DNA of 18,773 nt from CAVSUR01 sp052143655 (GCA_052143655.1 JBKQSL010000080.1:1-18773); one strand, 5' to 3'. Positions 6,727 through 14,882 are shown, counted from the first letter of the stretch. Numbers and translations: made by a program. Notes: generated by a model not told the origin, from the sequence alone.

Positions 6727-8040
6727 TCAGCCCAATGCTTCCGCGGCAGCGGCGGCCGCGGGCGGCAGCGCGGCGGCGATCGCGCTGATCGCCGCATCGT
6801 CGTGCGCGGCCGACAGGAACCATGCCTCGAACGGCGACGGCGGCAGGTACACCCCGTGGTCCAGCATGGCGTGGAAGAACGCGGCGTAGGCGGGCACCGA
6901 CTGCGCCCGGGCCTGGGCGAAGTCCCGCACCGGCGCGGCCGGCCCGAGGAACACCGAGAACAGGCTGCCGGCCTCCTGCAGCCGGAACGGCACCCCGGCC
7001 TGCGTCAGCGCCTCGGCGGCCAGCTTGGCGACGGTGGCCGCGGCCTCATCCACCCGCGCATACACCTCGGTCGTGCACTCGCGCAGCGTGGCCAGGCCAG
7101 CCGCGGTAGCCAGCGGGTTACCCGACAGCGTGCCGGCCTGGTAGACCGGTCCCGCCGGCGCCAGCCGGTCCATGATCTCGGCGCGACCGCCGAACGCCGC
7201 CGCGGGCAGGCCGCCGCCCATGACCTTGCCGAAGGTCACCAGGTCGCCGGCCACCCGCTCGCGGCCGTACCAGCCCGACCGGGTCACCCGGAAGCCGGTC
7301 AGCACCTCGTCCATGATCAGCAGCGCGCCGTGCTCCCGGCAGAGCGCGGCGAGCAGCTCATTGAAGCCGGCCACGGGCGGCACCACGCCCATGTTCGCCG
7401 GGCAGGCCTCGGTGATCACGCAGGCGATCTGCTCGCCGCAGGCTGCGAATGCCTCCCGCGCCGCCTCCGGGTCGTTGTAGGGCAGCACCAGCGTCTCGCC
7501 GGCCGCCGCGCCGGTGACGCCCGGCGAATCGGGCAGGCCGAAGGTGGCCACCCCGGACCCGGCGGCGGCGAGCAGCGCGTCCACGTGCCCGTGGTAGCAC
7601 CCGGCGAACTTGACCACCAGGCGCCGTCCGGTATAGCCGCGGGCCAGCCGCAGCGCCGACATGGTGGCCTCGGTGCCGGAGTTCACCAGCCGGACCTTCT
7701 GCACCGGGGTGCGCGCGATCACTTCCTCGGCCAGGTCCACCTCGGCCGCGGTGGCCGTGCCGAACGAGGTGCCGCGGGCAGCGGCCGCCTGCACCGCGCC
7801 GACTACGGCCGGATGCGCGTGCCCGAGGATCATCGGCCCCCACGAGCACACCAGGTCCACGTACTGGCGGCCGTCGGCGTCGGTCAGCCAGGCACCCTGC
7901 CCGGCTGCCATGAAGACCGGCGTGCCGCCGACCGCGCCGAACGCCCGGACCGGCGAGTTCACGCCGCCGGGCAGTACCGCCTCCGCGCGGGCGTACAGGC
8001 CAGCCGAGACAGGGCGGGACGAGACAGGCCCGGGGGTCAC
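6727..8040 (-). CDS. hemL: Glutamate-1-semialdehyde 2,1-aminomutase
   Basis: PLP enzyme that moves the amino group of glutamate-1-semialdehyde to give 5-aminolevulinate, the second step of the C5 heme pathway and the partner of HemA. With GTG at 8040 it has 437 residues, typical for the family. PGGVNSPVRAF (24-34) is the family signature near the N-terminus. NSGTEATMSALRLAR (120-134) binds the PLP phosphate, MDEVLTGFR (243-251) carries the Asp that contacts the pyridine nitrogen, and FGKVMGGGLP (270-279) holds the Schiff-base K272. GTLSGNP is at 303-309. The GTG overlaps the previous stop by four bases (GTGA), and GGAGG lies seven bases upstream, fixing the start. It is the last gene of the rex-hem cluster. 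Confidence 0.97.
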   Translation of the reverse strand: MTPGPVSSRPVSAGLYARAEAVLPGGVNSPVRAFGAVGGTPVFMAAGQGAWLTDADGRQYVDLVCSWGPMILGHAHPAVVGAVQAAAARGTSFGTATAAEVDLAEEVIARTPVQKVRLVNSGTEATMSALRLARGYTGRRLVVKFAGCYHGHVDALLAAAGSGVATFGLPDSPGVTGAAAGETLVLPYNDPEAAREAFAACGEQIACVITEACPANMGVVPPVAGFNELLAALCREHGALLIMDEVLTGFRVTRSGWYGRERVAGDLVTFGKVMGGGLPAAAFGGRAEIMDRLAPAGPVYQAGTLSGNPLATAAGLATLRECTTEVYARVDEAAATVAKLAAEALTQAGVPFRLQEAGSLFSVFLGPAAPVRDFAQARAQSVPAYAAFFHAMLDHGVYLPPSPFEAWFLSAAHDDAAISAIAAALPPAAAAAAEALG

Positions 8041-8708
8041 CGGCCGGCCTCCTCGCACGCGTCGGCCAGGAACTCCAGCAGCCGCAGCCCGTCCGGCGGC
8101 CGCTGGCCGTCCGGCCGCCGCAGCCACCGGGCCCGCCCGCCGCCCTGCAGCCGGGACGGCGGGGCGAGCACGAAGCTGTTGCGGCAGTGCCAGCGCAGCC
8201 CGGTCACCTCGCCGACTGACTCCGGCTCGCAGTCGAGGTGGCACGACCACCATTCATCGGGGGCGTCGGGTGCCCCGCGGGTCGCCACAAAGAAAAGAGC
8301 CCGGTCCCCGGCGCTGACCGCCACCGGGCCGGGCGTGACGCGGGCTGCCTGCATCGCCGCGATGGCCTGCAGGCCTGCCCGGGCGGGCACGTCCAGCACG
8401 TCGAAGACGCGGCCGGTCACCAGGATGACGTTCGCCTGCGGCTGCGCCGTCCACCAGCCGCTGACCTGGAGGGGGTCGGCACTGGCCTGCATCTGCCAGG
8501 TCGGGGAGACCGGGTGCGCGGCGGGCGCCGGGCAGCCGATGCGGTCGCAGGAGCAGGCGCGCCGCGCGCCGCCGTCGCGCGGCGCCCGGCCCGGCGGGAA
8601 GGCGCCGGCGCAGACCGGCCAGCCGAGCGTCGCGTAGCGGGCGGCAGCCGCCGCCAGCCGCTGCTCAGCGGACCGGCGGCGCCGGGAGCTCAGCACCGTC
8701 TCGACCAT
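8037..8708 (-). CDS. Short PrimPol-like (bifunctional DNA primase/polymerase N-terminal) protein
   Basis: A 223-residue protein resembling the N-terminal domain of bifunctional DNA primase/polymerases (Prim-Pol). Visible hallmarks are ATLGWPVCAGAFPPG (26-40), the cysteine cluster CSCDRIGCPAPAAHP (52-66), WWTAQPQANVILVTGR (85-100) and a C-terminal NSFVLAPPSRLQGG (177-190). The usual metal-binding D-h-D after the G-x motif here reads FDVLDVP (102-108), so the second acidic residue is a proline and polymerase activity is doubtful. There is no helicase or other replication domain, and no phage or plasmid gene nearby. It lies between hemB (70 bases upstream) and hemL (four-base overlap). Start ATG at 8708 has AGGA ten bases upstream; ATG at 8726 and GTG at 8747 are alternatives. 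Confidence 0.72.
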   Translation of the reverse strand: MVETVLSSRRRRSAEQRLAAAAARYATLGWPVCAGAFPPGRAPRDGGARRACSCDRIGCPAPAAHPVSPTWQMQASADPLQVSGWWTAQPQANVILVTGRVFDVLDVPARAGLQAIAAMQAARVTPGPVAVSAGDRALFFVATRGAPDAPDEWWSCHLDCEPESVGEVTGLRWHCRNSFVLAPPSRLQGGGRARWLRRPDGQRPPDGLRLLEFLADACEEAGR

Positions 8709-8778
8709 CAGCCCCTCTTCCTGCATGATGCATGGTGATTGTTGCACGGCATCCGGGCTGGCCCGGGCGTCTTTGCCG

Positions 8779-9762
8779 TCAGCTGAGCATCCGCGCGGCC
8801 ATGATCGCCCAGTAGGTGACGATGATGCTGGCCCCAGCGCGGCGGATCGCGGTCAGGGTCTCGGCGACCACCCGGTCCCGGTCCAGCCAGCCGTTGGCCG
8901 CCGCCGCCTCGACCATCGCGTACTCCCCGCTGACCTGATAGGCAGCGACCGGCACGTGCACGGTCCGCGCTACGTCGGCGATCACGTCCAGGTAGGCAAG
9001 GGCGGGCTTGACCATGACGATGTCGGCGCCCTCGTCCACGTCCAGCAGCACTTCCCGCATCGCCTCCGCGGGGCTGCCTGGATCCTGCTGGTAGGAGGCC
9101 CGGTCGCCGAACTGCGGCGCGCACTCGGCGGCGTCGCGGAACGGGCCGTACAGCGCCGAGAAGTACTTCGCCGCGTACGCGCAGATCGACACGTCGGCGT
9201 ACCCGCCGGCATCCAGCGCCGACCTGATCGCCGCGACCTGGCCGTCCATCATGCCGCTGGGCGCCACCACCTGGGCGCCGGCCGCCGCCTGGGCGATGGC
9301 GACCGACGCGTACCGCTCCAGGGTCGCGTCGTTGTCGACGGCGCCTTCGGGTGTCAGCACGCCGCAGTGCCCGTGGTCGGTGTACTCGTCCAGGCACAGG
9401 TCGGCCATCAGCACCGTGTCCTGGCCCACTTCGGCGGCCAGGTCGGCGAGGGCCTGCTGCACAATCCCGTCCGGGTCGTCGGCGGCGCTGCCGCGGGCGT
9501 CCTTGGCGGCCGGGATGCCGAAAAGGATCAGCCCGCCGACCCCGGCCGCCGCTGCCTCGGCCGCGGCCTTGCGCAGGCTGTCACGGGTGTGCTGGACGAC
9601 GCCCGGCATCGAGGCGACCGGCTGCGGCTCGCTGATGCCCTCCTTGACGAACAGCGGCAGCACCAGATCACAGGGGCGCACGCTGGTCACGTTCACCAGC
9701 CGGCGCATGGCGGCAGTGCTGCGCAGCCGCCGCGGGCGGGCCTGCGGGAATCGGGCGCTCAT
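8779..9762 (-). CDS. hemB: Delta-aminolevulinic acid dehydratase (porphobilinogen synthase)
   Basis: Joins two 5-aminolevulinate molecules to porphobilinogen in the cytoplasm. The 327-residue TIM-barrel enzyme shows both catalytic lysines: K199 in CAYAAKYFSALYGPFR (194-209) and K252 in DIVMVKPALAYLD (247-259), the Schiff-base lysine. The metal-site segment DLCLDEYTDHGHCG (121-134) has aspartates where zinc enzymes have the cysteine triad, so it belongs to the zinc-independent, probably Mg-stimulated class. The C-terminal YQVSGEYAMV motif (275-284) is intact. Start ATG at 9762 has AAGGAG five bases upstream; GTG at 9765 is in frame but too close to that site. It lies 66 bases after hemD. Confidence 0.97.
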   Translation of the reverse strand: MSARFPQARPRRLRSTAAMRRLVNVTSVRPCDLVLPLFVKEGISEPQPVASMPGVVQHTRDSLRKAAAEAAAAGVGGLILFGIPAAKDARGSAADDPDGIVQQALADLAAEVGQDTVLMADLCLDEYTDHGHCGVLTPEGAVDNDATLERYASVAIAQAAAGAQVVAPSGMMDGQVAAIRSALDAGGYADVSICAYAAKYFSALYGPFRDAAECAPQFGDRASYQQDPGSPAEAMREVLLDVDEGADIVMVKPALAYLDVIADVARTVHVPVAAYQVSGEYAMVEAAAANGWLDRDRVVAETLTAIRRAGASIIVTYWAIMAARMLS

Positions 9763-9828
9763 CACGGCTCCTTGGCTGGTGCTATCCGGGGCGGCGCTGT
9801 CCGGCTGGTGCGATCCGCGGCGCCTGGC

Positions 9829-11544
9829 CTACCTGATCCGCCGCCGGGCTCCCCGGCGGCGCTCGCTCGGCCGGCGCACCGGCTCGCCCGCTTCCACCGC
9901 GGCGTCCCGCAGCGCCGCGCCGTGCTCGGCCAGCGCGTCGGCCAGGGCGGTGGCTGAGGGACTCGAGGCCAGCACGTCCACCCGCAGGCCGTACTCGGCT
10001 GCGGTCTTGGCGGTTTGCGGGCCGATCGCCGCGATGACGGTAACCGCGTGCGGCTTGCCGGCGATGCCAATGAGGTTACGGACGGTGGAAGATGAGGTGA
10101 ACAGCACCGCGTCGAAGCCGCCGGTCTTGATCGCCTCGCGGATCGGGGCCGGCGGCGGCGCCGCCCGGACGGTCCGGTAGGCGGTGACATCCTCGGCCTC
10201 CCAGCCCAGCTCGGTGAGCCGGGCTACCAGGGCCTCGGTGGCGATGTCGGCGCGCGGCAGCAGCACCCGGTTGATCGGGTCCAGCACGTCATCGTAGGCA
10301 GGCCATTCACTGGCCAGGCCCTCGGCCGACTGCTCGCCCGCCGGCACCAGGTCCGGCATGATGCCGAACTTGCGCAGCGCCAGGGCGGTCTGCTCGCCGA
10401 CCGCGGCGACCTTGACGCCGGCGAACGCACGGGCGTCGAGGCCGTACTCCTCGAACTTCTCCCGGATCGCCCGCACCGCGTTCACCGAGGTGAAGGCGAT
10501 CCACTGGTAGCGGCCGGTCACCAGGCCCTTGACAGCGCGCTCCATCTGCTGCGGGGTGCGCGGCGGCTCCACCGCGATCGTGGGCACCTGCTCGGGCACC
10601 GCGCCGGCGGCGCGCAGCCGGTCGCAGACCTCGGCGGCCTGCTCCTTGGTCCGCGGCACCAGCACCCGCCAGCCGAACAGCGGCTTGGTCTCGTACCACG
10701 ACAAGGAGCGCTGCGCCGTGACCCCGTCGCCGACCACCGCGATCGCCGGGCCGTGCGCGGTGAGCAGGCTGACCCCGGCAGCCTTCAGGTCCGCTGCCAC
10801 CGATCCCACCGTGCACACAACGGTGTGCTGGTCGGTGGTGGTGCCGTTCCAGGTGATGGCCATCGGCGTGGTCTCGGCCCAGCCCGCGGCCACGAGCATC
10901 TTGCCCAGGTCCGCCGGGCCGTTCTCGGCGTCCAGGATCACCAGCGTCCCCTGACCTGCCGCGAGCGCGCTGACCTCGGCCGCGCGCACGATCCGCACGT
11001 CACCGCCAGGCTGCCTCGTCAGCGGCACGCCCGCGTAGGCCGGCACGGCCGTCGCGGCCGGGACGCCGGGCACGATCTCGAACGGCACCCTGGCCTTGGC
11101 ACACGCCGCCGCCTCGTCGGCCGCCGCGCCGAACAGCAGCGGGTCGCCGCGCAGCACCCGCACCACCAGCTGGCCCGACTGGGCTGCCTTCACCAGCATC
11201 CGGGGCTCCGCCGCCGACTGCGCCGGGTCGGTCACGGTGGCCTGCTCGCCGATCGCCGCCGCGATCTGCCCGGCTACATCCGGCTCGGCGACCACCAGGT
11301 CGGCCCGGCCGAGCAGCTGCGCAGCACGGACTGTGAGCAGGCCCGCGTCACCAGGGCCGGCGCCGACGAAGGCGATCATGCCGGAGGCCGGGGAGGCCGG
11401 CTGGCCGGGCGGCCGGGCGCCCGGCCGCCCGGCCGCCGGCTTCTGGCCGCCCGAGCCGGAAGCCGGGCCACTCGCGGACCGGGCGGCGTCCGGGCCGCCG
11501 GGCGGGCTCGAGGCTGCCTGCTGCGAAGTGAGTGTGGGGTTCAT
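9829..11544 (-). CDS. hemD: Fused uroporphyrinogen methyltransferase-like domain and uroporphyrinogen-III synthase
   Basis: A 571-residue two-domain protein. Residues 1-55 are a Ser/Pro/Gly-rich leader. Residues 56-275 resemble SUMT/CobA uroporphyrinogen III methyltransferase, with AFVGAGPGDAGLLTVRAAQL (58-77) and VPGVPAATAVPAYAGVPLTR (158-177) conserved. The usual YDRLV segment reads VAEPDV, and the GGDPFVFGRGGEE loop reads RGDPLLFGAAADE. Residues 291-540 are uroporphyrinogen-III synthase, which closes hydroxymethylbilane with ring-D inversion: GWRVLVPRTKEQAAEV, FTSVNAVRAI (351-360), AVGEQTALAL and FTSSSTVRNL (482-491). The ATG overlaps the hemC stop by four bases (ATGA). Similar fusions are usual in actinobacteria. 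The synthase role is secure; activity of the methyltransferase half is uncertain. Confidence 0.93.
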   Translation of the reverse strand: MNPTLTSQQAASSPPGGPDAARSASGPASGSGGQKPAAGRPGARPPGQPASPASGMIAFVGAGPGDAGLLTVRAAQLLGRADLVVAEPDVAGQIAAAIGEQATVTDPAQSAAEPRMLVKAAQSGQLVVRVLRGDPLLFGAAADEAAACAKARVPFEIVPGVPAATAVPAYAGVPLTRQPGGDVRIVRAAEVSALAAGQGTLVILDAENGPADLGKMLVAAGWAETTPMAITWNGTTTDQHTVVCTVGSVAADLKAAGVSLLTAHGPAIAVVGDGVTAQRSLSWYETKPLFGWRVLVPRTKEQAAEVCDRLRAAGAVPEQVPTIAVEPPRTPQQMERAVKGLVTGRYQWIAFTSVNAVRAIREKFEEYGLDARAFAGVKVAAVGEQTALALRKFGIMPDLVPAGEQSAEGLASEWPAYDDVLDPINRVLLPRADIATEALVARLTELGWEAEDVTAYRTVRAAPPPAPIREAIKTGGFDAVLFTSSSTVRNLIGIAGKPHAVTVIAAIGPQTAKTAAEYGLRVDVLASSPSATALADALAEHGAALRDAAVEAGEPVRRPSERRRGARRRIR

Positions 11545-12479
11545 AGGCTATCGGTCCCCGCTGCTGTTGTGTCGGCCGATTGCGTATACCGTCCCGCGCC
11601 GCGCGCGAGCAGGTCCGCGGCGACGGCGGCACCGAGGCGCGCAGCCTCGCCCGCCGGTCCGCTGGCGCTCGCGCGCAGCGCCGTTCCGCTGTCTGCCGCC
11701 GCGACGACCGCGCGCAGCCGCAGCGTGTCCGTCCCGGCCGCATAGGCGCCGACCGGAGCGGTGCAGCCCGCCTGCAGCGTAGCGAGCAGCGCACGCTCGG
11801 CAGTGGTCGCCGCGCGGCTCGGCGGATCGTCGATGGCGGCCAGCAGGCCGGCCAGGTCCGGCCGCCCGGCCGGGCACTCGACCGCGAGCGCGCCCTGGCC
11901 GGGAGCCGGCAGCATCTCGTCCGGCTCGAAGACCTGGGTTGCCGCATCGAGCCGGCCGATCCGGGCCAGTCCGGAGCAGGCGAGCACGACCGCGTCTACC
12001 TCGCCCGAGTCAATCTTGGCCAGCCGGGTGCCGGCGCTGCCGCGGATCGGCACCGGCCTGATGTCGGGCCGGAGCATGAGCAGCTGGGCCGCCCGCCGCG
12101 GTGACCCGGTGCCGATCCGGGCACCGGGTGGCAGATCGGCCAGCTTGGCGCCCGCCGCCGCAACCAGCGCGTCCCGGGGGTCATCGCGGACCGGGATCGC
12201 GGCGAGGATGACACCGGGCTGCCCGCCGGTCGGCAGGTCCTTCAGCGAGTGCACGGCGATGTCAACCTCCCCGGCCAGCAGGCCCTGGCGCACCGCGCTG
12301 ACGAACACCCCGGTCCCGCCGATCTGAGTCAGCTGGGCGTGGCTGATGTCACCGAGCGTGCTAATGCCCGTCAGCTCCACCGGTCGGCCGGTGAGCCTGG
12401 TAATCAGCCGGGCCACCTGACGGGACTGGGCGATGGCCATGGGGGACTTGCGGGTGCCCAGGCGCAGTAGGGCAGTCAC
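11541..12479 (-). CDS. hemC: Hydroxymethylbilane synthase (porphobilinogen deaminase)
   Basis: Polymerises four porphobilinogens into the linear hydroxymethylbilane, using a covalently bound dipyrromethane cofactor. The 312-residue length is typical. Visible residues: RLGTRKSPMAIAQS (6-19), the catalytic Asp in HSLKDLPT (D81), the arginine pair in GTGSPRRAAQ (R128, R129), IRGSAGTRL (R146 and R152) and the cofactor-attachment C239 in LQAGCTAPVGAYA. The loop IRGSAGTRL departs from the usual IRGNVxTRL. GTG at 12479 overlaps the hemA stop by four bases, and GGGAGG lies eight bases upstream. Confidence 0.97.
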   Translation of the reverse strand: MTALLRLGTRKSPMAIAQSRQVARLITRLTGRPVELTGISTLGDISHAQLTQIGGTGVFVSAVRQGLLAGEVDIAVHSLKDLPTGGQPGVILAAIPVRDDPRDALVAAAGAKLADLPPGARIGTGSPRRAAQLLMLRPDIRPVPIRGSAGTRLAKIDSGEVDAVVLACSGLARIGRLDAATQVFEPDEMLPAPGQGALAVECPAGRPDLAGLLAAIDDPPSRAATTAERALLATLQAGCTAPVGAYAAGTDTLRLRAVVAAADSGTALRASASGPAGEAARLGAAVAADLLARGAGRYTQSADTTAAGTDSL

Positions 12480-13861
12480 TTCGGCTGCCTCCCTTCCGCG
12501 GTGTCCGGCCGTTCCGCCGGGCGGGGCGCTGCCGCGTCCGCGGCGGGCCAGCCGGCCAGCGCGGCGTCCAGGCTGATGACGGCCCGCACTGCCGCGGGAT
12601 CGAGGTCGAAAAGGACGCGCAGCGCGGCCTCGTATGATTCCGCGCCCGGCGAGCCCGCCAGCTCTTTCACCCGGACGGTGGGTGCGTGCAGGATCTTGTC
12701 GGCGATCCGGTGCATGGCCTGCGCTATCTCGCGCCGGGACCGGTCGTCCAGGCTGCTGAGCCGACCGGCCAGCCGGCTTATCTCGGCCTCCACCACGGCG
12801 GCGGCCTTGGCCCGCAGCGCCAGCACGGTCGGCGTCACTAGCGTGGCCCGCCGCGCAGACGCCTGCGCGGCGAATTCCTCGGCGACGATCTGGCGCACCT
12901 GCGCCACCTCGACGGCGCTCTGCTCGCCGGCGCCGGACTGCGCCAGCTCGGCCAGCCCGATGATGCTGACGCCCGGCAGCCGTGCAACTTCCGGCTCGAC
13001 GTCCCGCGGCAGCGCCAGGTCCAGCAGCACCAGCGTGCGGCCGCGCTCCCGCAGCGCGAGCGCGGCCCCGACCGTGGCCGCGCTGATCACCTGCCCGGTC
13101 GCGCCGGTGCAGGTGATGACCAGGTCAGCGGCGGCAATCTGGGCCACGAGCCCGGACAGGCTGGCGGCAGTGCCGCCGACTGCGGCGGCCAGCCGCCGCG
13201 CATGCTGATCGGTCCGGTTGGCGATGACCAGCGGCACGGCACCCGAACGGGCTGCCGTGGTCGCGGCCAGCGAGCTCATCGATCCGGCGCCCACGACGAG
13301 CACCGGGACGCCGTCCAGCGCCGGTCGTTCCAGCACATGCAGCGCCGCGGCCAGCCCCTCAGACACCAGGCTGCGGCCGGCCTGGTCGATGGCGGTCTGG
13401 GTGTGCGCGCGCTTGCCCGTGCGCAGCGCCAGGGACCCGACTTCCGACAGCGACCGGCTGAGGGTGCCCTGCTCCTGGGCAATCCGCAGGGCCCGGCGGA
13501 CCTGGCCGAGTATCTGGTTTTCGCCCACCACCATGGACTCCAGGCCGCAGGCGACAGCCAGCAGATGCTGCACGGCCCGGTCGGCGTAGTGCACGTACAG
13601 GTGCGCCGTGAGCTCGGCCAGGGGAATGCCGGTGTGCCGGGACAGCAGTTCGGAGATGGCCGCCACCCCGCCGTGAAAAGTGTCCACGTCGGCGTAGACC
13701 TCGACCCGGTTGCAGGTGCTCAGCACGGCCGAGCCGGCTACGTCCTGCGCCTGGTGCACATCTCGCAGCAGCTTGCCGAGGCTCTCGTCGCCGAGCACCG
13801 CGCGCTCCAGCACTGCCACCGGCGCGCTGGCATGGCTGAGGCCGACGACCAGCAGGCTCAC
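12476..13861 (-). CDS. hemA: Glutamyl-tRNA reductase
   Basis: First committed enzyme of the C5 pathway: reduces glutamyl-tRNA(Glu) with NADPH to glutamate-1-semialdehyde, which is passed to HemL. The 461-residue protein has the catalytic C50 in LSTCNRVEVY, the family signature GLESMVVGENQILGQVRRAL (105-124), a Rossmann NADPH motif VLVVGAGSMSSLAA near 187-200, NRTDQHARRLA, and a C-terminal helical dimerisation domain followed by an Ala/Pro-rich tail. GTG at 13861 overlaps the rex stop by four bases (GTGA), so translation is probably coupled to rex. As the entry point of the pathway it is the natural control target of Rex at the operon promoter. HemA is often also feedback-regulated by heme through its N-terminus; that cannot be judged here. 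Confidence 0.97.
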   Translation of the reverse strand: MSLLVVGLSHASAPVAVLERAVLGDESLGKLLRDVHQAQDVAGSAVLSTCNRVEVYADVDTFHGGVAAISELLSRHTGIPLAELTAHLYVHYADRAVQHLLAVACGLESMVVGENQILGQVRRALRIAQEQGTLSRSLSEVGSLALRTGKRAHTQTAIDQAGRSLVSEGLAAALHVLERPALDGVPVLVVGAGSMSSLAATTAARSGAVPLVIANRTDQHARRLAAAVGGTAASLSGLVAQIAAADLVITCTGATGQVISAATVGAALALRERGRTLVLLDLALPRDVEPEVARLPGVSIIGLAELAQSGAGEQSAVEVAQVRQIVAEEFAAQASARRATLVTPTVLALRAKAAAVVEAEISRLAGRLSSLDDRSRREIAQAMHRIADKILHAPTVRVKELAGSPGAESYEAALRVLFDLDPAAVRAVISLDAALAGWPAADAAAPRPAERPDTAEGRQPK

Positions 13862-14643
13862 CTTGCCACCGCCTCAGCTGTCATGCCGATGTCACCGTTT
13901 CCTGCCAGCAGGTCCGCGTTGGGCAGCCGATTGAGCCCACCATGCCCGGCTCGCAGACAGGCGCGCTCAGGCCGGTCAGCCACCCGCACTACTGCCCGGC
14001 GCTGGGCGTGGAATGCGAGTATCTGCAACTCAATCGACAGGTCGACTTTACGCACGTCCACGCCTGGCGGCACGGTGAGCACGACGGGCGCGAAATTGAG
14101 GATGCTGGTGACGCCGGCCGCCACCAGGCGGTCGCACACCTGCTGGGCCGTCGCCGCCGGCGTCGCGATGACCCCGATCGCGACATCGTGCTCGGCGACC
14201 ACGGCCTCGATCTCGTCGGCGCTGCGCACCCGGTGCCGGGCGATCTGCTGGCCCACCACGCCCTGGTCGGCGTCCAGCACCGCCGCGATGCGGAAGCCCC
14301 GGGAGGCGAAGCCCCCGTAGTTGGCGAGGGCGCGGCCCAGGTTTCCGGCACCGACGATCACCACCGGCCAGTCCTGGGTCAGGCCAAGCTCGCGGGACAC
14401 CTGGTAGACGAGGTAGTCGACGTCGTAACCGACCCCGCGAGTACCGTAGGAGCCCAGGTGTGACAGGTCCTTGCGCAGCTTGGCGGAGTTCACCCCGGCC
14501 GCGGCCGCAAGCTCCTCGCTGGACACCGTCGCGATGCCGCGCTCAGCCAGCGCGTACAGCACCCGCAGGTACACCGGCAGGCGCGCGATCGTGGCTTCGG
14601 GGATACCGTGACTGCCGCTGTCGGATCTCGGACGGCGAGACAT
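13858..14643 (-). CDS. rex: Redox-sensing transcriptional repressor Rex
   Basis: NADH/NAD+-sensing repressor. Residues 15-80 form the winged helix (IPEATIARLPVYLRVLYALA, then SSEELAAAAGVNSAKLRKDLSHLG). The NAD(H)-binding Rossmann motif VVIVGAGNLGRAL is at 94-106. The C-terminal swapped helix contains DLSIELQILAFH (201-212), which is followed by a charged tail. At 261 residues it is slightly longer than Bacillus Rex because of the tail. Start ATG at 14643 has AGGAG eight bases upstream; the TTG at 14664 is less likely. A Rex operator covers its own promoter (14722-14741), and rex heads the hem genes with a four-base overlap to hemA, so NADH accumulation should derepress heme synthesis together with rex. 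Confidence 0.96.
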   Translation of the reverse strand: MSRRPRSDSGSHGIPEATIARLPVYLRVLYALAERGIATVSSEELAAAAGVNSAKLRKDLSHLGSYGTRGVGYDVDYLVYQVSRELGLTQDWPVVIVGAGNLGRALANYGGFASRGFRIAAVLDADQGVVGQQIARHRVRSADEIEAVVAEHDVAIGVIATPAATAQQVCDRLVAAGVTSILNFAPVVLTVPPGVDVRKVDLSIELQILAFHAQRRAVVRVADRPERACLRAGHGGLNRLPNADLLAGNGDIGMTAEAVAR

Positions 14644-14711
14644 GCCGGCAACTCCTGGGATCAATGCCGCTGAGCGCGCGGCTCGCAGGCCGGCGCGCTG
14701 GTTCCTGGATC

Positions 14712-14740
14712 ACGGTACGCCTTTGTGAACGTTTGCACAA
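14712..14740 (-). promoter_or_regulatory. Promoter of rex-hemACDB operon
   Basis: On the minus strand a -35 TTGTGC (14740-14735) and a -10 TACCGT (14717-14712) are separated by exactly 17 bases, fitting a vegetative sigma-70-type promoter (TTGNNN / TANNNT). The Rex palindrome overlies the -35 and half the spacer, so bound Rex would exclude RNA polymerase. The predicted start is near 14705, about 60 bases before the rex ATG. Confidence 0.55.
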
Positions 14741-14741
14741 A
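14722..14741. promoter_or_regulatory. Rex operator (ROP site)
   Basis: TTTGTGAACGTTTGCACAAA is a 20-base dyad matching the Rex consensus TTGTGAA-N4-TTCACAA except for one base in the right half (TGCACAA). It lies 79 bases upstream of the rex ATG and overlaps the predicted -35, as expected for autoregulation. Confidence 0.85.
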
Positions 14742-14824
14742 GTCGGCCAGGACCTGCTACCGACGCCCCGGCAAGTGCTTTACCTGCGCTTTAACGGCGC
14801 ACCCACGCGCTGCGTGCAGCCTGC

Positions 14825-14869
14825 GCGGCCGACTGGCCGCCGGCCTGACGTCACCCGGCGTGGCGTCAG
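14825..14869 (-). terminator. Tandem hairpins after the glutaredoxin gene
   Basis: Just past the glutaredoxin-like stop, two dyads occur: CTGACG/CGTCAG (14845-14850 with 14864-14869, 13-base loop) and GCGGCC-gact-GGCCGC (14825-14840). Together they could end transcripts from the ABM-domain gene before the rex promoter. There is no T tract. Confidence 0.35.
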
Positions 14870-14882
14870 CTGCGGCAGCGCG

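Noticed and set aside
6802..8637. 611-codon plus-strand open frame opposite hemL and the PrimPol-like gene
   Set aside because: Its composition (Arg, Gly, His, Gln-rich, no domain) is that of an antisense shadow in high-GC DNA, and the minus strand encodes clear HemL with all catalytic motifs.
13202..14320. 372-codon plus-strand frame opposite hemA and rex
   Set aside because: Antisense shadow covering parts of two well-identified genes; no recognisable domain.
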